From Syntrophaceae bacterium UBA4810 (GTDB lineage Bacteria > Desulfobacterota > Syntrophia > Syntrophales > Smithellaceae), in the NCBI GenBank assembly GCA_002402545.1, contig DHGA01000064.1, positions 51,757 through 63,048 of the forward strand: 11,292 nucleotides of DNA, given 5' to 3'. Position 1 is the stretch's first letter, and the number at the start of each line of letters is the position of its first letter. Under the pieces are notes generated by a model. It was not told where the DNA came from, ran no database searches, and was given only the letters and a program-made list of their open reading frames with translations. A program made the translations under genes and the position numbers. Positions 7,471 to 11,292 of this stretch are shown one piece after another.

Positions 7471-10125
7471 TTACATAAACATGCCGATGGTGAATTCCCA
7501 GCGGCCTCCGTCGTTACCGCTAAGACCTTTATTATCAATCGGGTAACCGTATTCCAGTCTCAAGGGCCCGATTGGCGAATACCAGCGGATGCCGGCCCCT
7601 ACGGACTGCCGCAAATCATCAAACTTATATGCTCCGCCATAATTCCAGGCATTACCGGCATCATAAAAGACCGCGCCCATCATGCCGGCATTTTTAATAA
7701 GCGGAAAGACAAGTTCAAGATTGAAAAGCATCATGGTTGTTCCGCCTTCAACGTCTGAAGTTCCACCATTAATTGGTCCAATATAACGCATGCCACGTAT
7801 CGTGGTTATGCCGCCTAAAACGTATTTTTCATAAATTGGTATGCGATCTATTGAATCATCCAAATTTTGAATATACCCCATACGCCCTTTTGTTATAAAT
7901 ACCATATCCCAGAAAAGCGGAAAATACGCACTTAGGCCAGCCGAGTATTTAACCAATTTTACGTCGCCACCCAATCCGGCATACATAACCGAAACATTTG
8001 CTCTGGTTCCTTTGGTCGGTAACATCGCGTCATCTGTTGTATCCCGCACAAAACTTAAAGTTACGGCGCTGGTTGTTCTTTCTCCTTCTTGCTTTTTAAT
8101 ATTGGCTGGAGCTGTCGTAAGATCTTTAATAATAATATCATTGGAACTAAAACTATAGCCCACATATCCGACAATCTTTTCCCAAAGAGGATAGCCGAAA
8201 GTCAGACCAAAACCATAAGTATCCAGCTCGTATGAATCATATTCCGCAGTATATTTCCAGACATTGGCTTTAGACCACAAAGGGATGTCAAAAAGCCACG
8301 GTTCGATAAAAGACAACTCATAATTATTGGTAGAGGAACCCAGAGACGCTTTAAGGCTTAATTGCTGGCCATAACCTAGAAAATTGTTCTGAGATATTTG
8401 CGCCATAATAACTGCCTTTTCCGCCGCGCTGTAGCCGGCGCCAATCATAAACATTCCGGTATTCTTTTCTTTAACCCGGACATTTATGTTCATTTTATCT
8501 CTTTCCGCGCCCTTCTCGGTCTGAAAATCAACTTCTTCAAAATAACGCAGACGGTTTAAACTGGCGTAACTTTCTTTGAGTTTAGTGCTCGAATATAAGT
8601 CTCCTTCTACAACTGACAATTGACGGCGAATCACCTTATCGCGGGTTATCGTATTGCCGCTTATGGAAATACGATTGATAAAAATCAGCTCGCCCTTTAT
8701 GATCTGGTAGTCTACATTAACTAGTTGCTTTTCATCCTGGATATCAATTTTAGGGTTTACATCTGCATAGGCGTAACCCTCATCGTTACAGGCTTGAATA
8801 AGCACATCTATATCTTTGACGAGTTTTTCTCTGTTATAATAATCACCTTCCTTAATTTTTAAAGAAGCAAATAAATCTCCATATGCTTTTTTGAGCGGGT
8901 CGCCGGAAATGGCAATTGCACCAAATTTATACCTTTTGCCTTCTTGGATTTGTATATTTACATATAGCCCTTTTTTATCAAAGGTCACATCCGGCTCGGA
9001 TATCTGAGCGTTAATAAAACCACTGTTAAAATAATGTGAGTGTATTTTGCCGACGTCCTGCTTAAGCTGATCGCGGTTTAATATTCCTTTATCGTCAAAA
9101 AAGCTTAAAATTCCCTTTTCCGCGGTGGTCATCATCTTTTTCAGTTCTTTTGTGGAAAAAGCTTCATTGCCCTCAAAATTAATTTTTTTAATGTAAATCT
9201 TGTCGTTTTCCGTGATGTTCAGAATCACGCGGTAGTCTTTTTGACCATCTTGTTCCACCTCGTCGATAATTTCGGCGTTATAGTAACCTTTGGCGTCATA
9301 AAGGCTTTTAATTTTTACGATATCCGACTTGATTTTTTCCCGGTTCAAATTTTCCCTGGTTTTAATCGTCAGAGCTTCCATTATATCTGACTTGCTCAAC
9401 TTTTTATTGCCTTTAATTTGAATATCCGTAATCAGTCCGCGCTCCACAACAGTAAATGTTACTATTTTACCTTCCGGCGTGTCTGTTGCCGACGCACTGA
9501 CATCAAGGAAAAAACCCATCTTAAAAATAGTTTTTATATCCGCGGTAATGTTAGCTTCGGTATAGGGGCTTCCCTCCTTGGATTTAATCTGTTGAATAAT
9601 CGCGGCGGTTTCGATTTTATTATTCCCGCTGATCTCAACTTTCACAATTTTTTCGACCAATCCCGTCTGCACCAAAACGTCCGTCTTCAACTGCTCGGCT
9701 ACATCATTGAGGCTTTCCAAGCCCTTCGCCTGTACAAAAATCGGCGACAAAGTTCTTCCGCTTCTTACGTTTATTACTTTAGCGTCAACGCTTATTGATT
9801 CGCCAAGCTGGGTTAAACTGCCCATGACGACAAAGTCGGCCATGAGCGATCTGCCCGCGTCAACGGCGCGGCGCTCATCAATTTTTACCTGGCTGCGCAA
9901 GAAAGAGTCAGCCGGCACAACTCTTAATTGCTTTTCTTTTTGCAGCTCCGCGAGCATTTTTCTATAAAGCGACTCCTGGATAGCCGCCTTATTCTCTTTG
10001 CTGTAAATTTCAAAGGGAAGCACCGTGATCTTTTTTACTTCCTGCGCCTGCGCCGGAAGAAGCAATAAAACCAGCATAACCAAACAGATTAAATTAAAAT
10101 GACGTGTAATTTTATTCATAATCAT
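7471..10125 (-). CDS. bamA: Outer membrane protein assembly factor BamA with an extra N-terminal domain
   Basis: BamA is the Omp85-family insertase that folds beta-barrel proteins into the outer membrane. From the ATG chosen here the protein has 884 residues, against about 810 in E. coli. In order: a signal peptide (1-27, cleaved after PAQA); an extra alpha/beta domain (about 30-153) opening with KKITVLPFEIY and containing FVVMGSLTQLGESISVDAKV, like TolB-N, CsgG or LpoB domains; five POTRA domains (about 158-231, 232-308, 309-397, 398-479, 480-554); and the 16-strand barrel (555-884) with IRGM (776-779) at the conserved loop-6 V/IRGF position. The protein ends in Met just after Phe, where an aromatic residue is usual. 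A GTG at 10140 would add five residues and an ATG at 10119 would remove two; 10125 is preferred because GGGA sits 6-7 bases upstream. All three overlap the end of lolD, suggesting coupling. Confidence 0.95.
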   Translation of the reverse strand: MIMNKITRHFNLICLVMLVLLLLPAQAQEVKKITVLPFEIYSKENKAAIQESLYRKMLAELQKEKQLRVVPADSFLRSQVKIDERRAVDAGRSLMADFVVMGSLTQLGESISVDAKVINVRSGRTLSPIFVQAKGLESLNDVAEQLKTDVLVQTGLVEKIVKVEISGNNKIETAAIIQQIKSKEGSPYTEANITADIKTIFKMGFFLDVSASATDTPEGKIVTFTVVERGLITDIQIKGNKKLSKSDIMEALTIKTRENLNREKIKSDIVKIKSLYDAKGYYNAEIIDEVEQDGQKDYRVILNITENDKIYIKKINFEGNEAFSTKELKKMMTTAEKGILSFFDDKGILNRDQLKQDVGKIHSHYFNSGFINAQISEPDVTFDKKGLYVNIQIQEGKRYKFGAIAISGDPLKKAYGDLFASLKIKEGDYYNREKLVKDIDVLIQACNDEGYAYADVNPKIDIQDEKQLVNVDYQIIKGELIFINRISISGNTITRDKVIRRQLSVVEGDLYSSTKLKESYASLNRLRYFEEVDFQTEKGAERDKMNINVRVKEKNTGMFMIGAGYSAAEKAVIMAQISQNNFLGYGQQLSLKASLGSSTNNYELSFIEPWLFDIPLWSKANVWKYTAEYDSYELDTYGFGLTFGYPLWEKIVGYVGYSFSSNDIIIKDLTTAPANIKKQEGERTTSAVTLSFVRDTTDDAMLPTKGTRANVSVMYAGLGGDVKLVKYSAGLSAYFPLFWDMVFITKGRMGYIQNLDDSIDRIPIYEKYVLGGITTIRGMRYIGPINGGTSDVEGGTTMMLFNLELVFPLIKNAGMMGAVFYDAGNAWNYGGAYKFDDLRQSVGAGIRWYSPIGPLRLEYGYPIDNKGLSGNDGGRWEFTIGMFM

Positions 10126-10783
10126 AAATCTTCCCGTCACGCAGACTGATTCTGCGGGACATCCTTTCTGCCAGTAATTTATTGTGCGTTACAACAACAA
10201 GTGTGATCTTTCTTGTTTTATTTAAATTAACCAGAATGTCTTCTATCTTTTTTCCCGTCTCCGTGTCAAGGTTTCCTGTTGGTTCATCAGCAAGCAGTAT
10301 TTCCGGCTCCATTACCAGGGCGCGGGCAATGGCTACCCTCTGCTGCTCTCCTCCGGAAAGCTCTCCCGGCTTGTGTTTCAGCCTGTCCTTAAGACCGACT
10401 TCTTCCAGCAGTTTTAACGACTTGGAAGCGGCCTGTCTTGTGGACATGCCGCTGATTAAGGCCGGCATCATGGCGTTTTCCAGGGCGTCAAATTCCGGAA
10501 GCAGATTATTAAACTGAAAAATAAAACCTATTGTGGAGTTACGAAAACGCGCCATCTTTTTTTCGTCCCATTCAAAAACATTCAACCCGTTAATATGCAA
10601 ATAACCGTCTGTGGGATGATCCAGCGTGCCCAAAATATGAATAAGCGTGCTTTTGCCCGCGCCGGAAACACCCAGCATAGCTAACGACTCTCCCCGGGGG
10701 ATTTCCAAATTAAGTCCGCGCAAAACCTCTATTTTGTTGCCGTCTTTTAAAAAAGTTTTTGATAAATTATTGAGCCTGATCAT
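10112..10783 (-). CDS. lolD: Lipoprotein-releasing ABC transporter ATP-binding protein LolD
   Basis: A 223-residue ABC ATPase, full length for the MacB/LolD group. Motifs are Walker A GVSGAGKST (38-46), Q-loop Gln90 (FIFQ), signature LSGGEQQR (142-149), Walker B ILLADE (162-167) followed by PTGNLD, and the switch histidine in VVTH (His200). The segment NNLLPEFDALENAMMPALI (92-110) matches the LolD-type stretch between Q-loop and signature (HLLPDFTALENV in E. coli style), and the permease gene just upstream is LolC/E-like, so LolD is favoured over FtsE or MacB. It powers extraction of outer-membrane lipoproteins from the inner membrane onto LolA. It starts 21 bases after the permease stop, with AAAGG about 7 bases before the ATG. 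The stop overlaps the start of bamA. Confidence 0.93.
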   Translation of the reverse strand: MIRLNNLSKTFLKDGNKIEVLRGLNLEIPRGESLAMLGVSGAGKSTLIHILGTLDHPTDGYLHINGLNVFEWDEKKMARFRNSTIGFIFQFNNLLPEFDALENAMMPALISGMSTRQAASKSLKLLEEVGLKDRLKHKPGELSGGEQQRVAIARALVMEPEILLADEPTGNLDTETGKKIEDILVNLNKTRKITLVVVTHNKLLAERMSRRISLRDGKIYDYE

Positions 10784-10804
10784 TTTTTGCCTTTACAAAA
10801 ACTT

Positions 10805-11292
10805 CTATTCGTACCGCAAGGCTTCCGCGGGATCCAAACGCGAAGCTCTCAACGAGGGGTAAATTGTGGAAAGGAAACATATCAGCATAGTGCCGATAAC
10901 AATTATAATCACATCGCTGTAATTGACCTGTGAGGGAAGTTCGCTCAAATAATAAACATCACCGGGTAAAATCTGAAAGTTGAAAACTTTTTCTATAAAA
11001 AGAGAAACTTTCTGCAGATTAAGAGCCACGGCAAGACCGGCAACACAGCCTAAAAACGTTCCGATCAAGCCGACAATCAGCCCCTGATAAACAAATGTTT
11101 TCATTATGCTGAAAGATGTCGCGCCCATCGATTTCAAAATCGCGATGTCTTTGTTTTTTTCCATAACGATCATGATCAGCGCGCTGATGATATTAAAGGC
11201 GGCCACCAAAACAATTAAACTCAGGATAATGAACATCACGCGCCTCTCCAGCTTGAGCGCGGCAAAAAGATTCCGGTTCATCTGCATCCAGT
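10805..11292 (-). CDS. LolC/LolE-type lipoprotein-releasing permease, C-terminal part (5' end outside the window)
   Basis: The frame enters from the right edge and ends at TAG (10807..10805), giving about 162 visible residues of a protein that normally has about 400-415. The segment WMQMNRNLFAALKLERRVMF resembles the conserved stretch before the second transmembrane helix of LolC and LolE. Three hydrophobic helices follow (around FIILSLIVLVAAFNIISALI, GLIVGLIGTFLGCVAGLAVA and VIIIVIGTMLICFLSTIYPS), the FtsX-like permease core, and the end SRLDPAEALRYE is the family's usual C-terminal signature. With LolD downstream it forms the inner-membrane complex that releases lipoproteins to LolA. Whether it is LolC, LolE or a single combined subunit cannot be told from this fragment. 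The first in-frame ATG (11287) is internal, not the start. Confidence 0.92.
   Translation of the reverse strand, partial: WMQMNRNLFAALKLERRVMFIILSLIVLVAAFNIISALIMIVMEKNKDIAILKSMGATSFSIMKTFVYQGLIVGLIGTFLGCVAGLAVALNLQKVSLFIEKVFNFQILPGDVYYLSELPSQVNYSDVIIIVIGTMLICFLSTIYPSLRASRLDPAEALRYE

Noticed and set aside
9418..9798. Plus-strand open frame of 126 codons within bamA
   Set aside because: It is antisense to the POTRA1-POTRA2 coding region and the extra domain, with no recognisable product or ribosome binding site.
10126..10140. GTG at 10140 as the bamA start
   Set aside because: It would add five residues (MTGRF) before the signal peptide and lengthen the overlap with lolD to 29 bases; the ATG at 10125 has a GGGA at plausible spacing. 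It cannot be fully excluded.

Overview
The window is a stretch of Gram-negative chromosome devoted entirely to building the outer membrane. Ten complete or partial genes, plus the first codons of an eleventh, all lie on the minus strand, so transcription runs from position 11292 towards position 1. Junctions are overlaps of up to 14 bases or gaps of 1 to 52 bases, which is what one long operon would look like. No stretch over 60 bases lacks a gene. No tRNA, rRNA, CRISPR array, insertion sequence or convincing promoter is visible.

In transcription order the layout is: the C-terminal part of a LolC/LolE-type lipoprotein-release permease; lolD (its ATPase); bamA (outer-membrane protein insertase); skp/ompH (periplasmic chaperone); lpxD; lpxA; gnnA (Gfo/Idh/MocA oxidoreductase); gnnB (DegT-type PLP aminotransferase); lpxB; msbA; and the first 25 codons of a further gene cut by the left edge. 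The set therefore combines lipoprotein sorting (Lol), beta-barrel assembly (Bam/Skp) and lipid A synthesis and export (Lpx, Gnn, MsbA).

The most interesting point is the gnnA-gnnB pair between lpxA and lpxB. In Acidithiobacillus ferrooxidans and Leptospira, GnnA and GnnB convert UDP-GlcNAc to UDP-GlcNAc3N, so that LpxA places its acyl chain on an amine and the lipid A carries amide-linked rather than ester-linked primary chains. The placement here predicts the same kind of lipid A. A second notable feature is BamA, which carries an extra domain of about 120 residues, resembling the TolB-N/CsgG/LpoB type, between its signal peptide and the first POTRA domain.

The gene order lolD-bamA-skp-lpxD-lpxA-Gfo/Idh-lpxB-msbA, the moderately AT-rich composition and the extended BamA point to a member of the former Deltaproteobacteria (Desulfobacterota, perhaps a Syntrophales-like lineage). 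That assignment is inference from gene order and protein style only. Usual partners absent from the window are fabZ (often between lpxD and lpxA), lpxC, lpxH/lpxI, lpxK and waaA; they may lie outside it.
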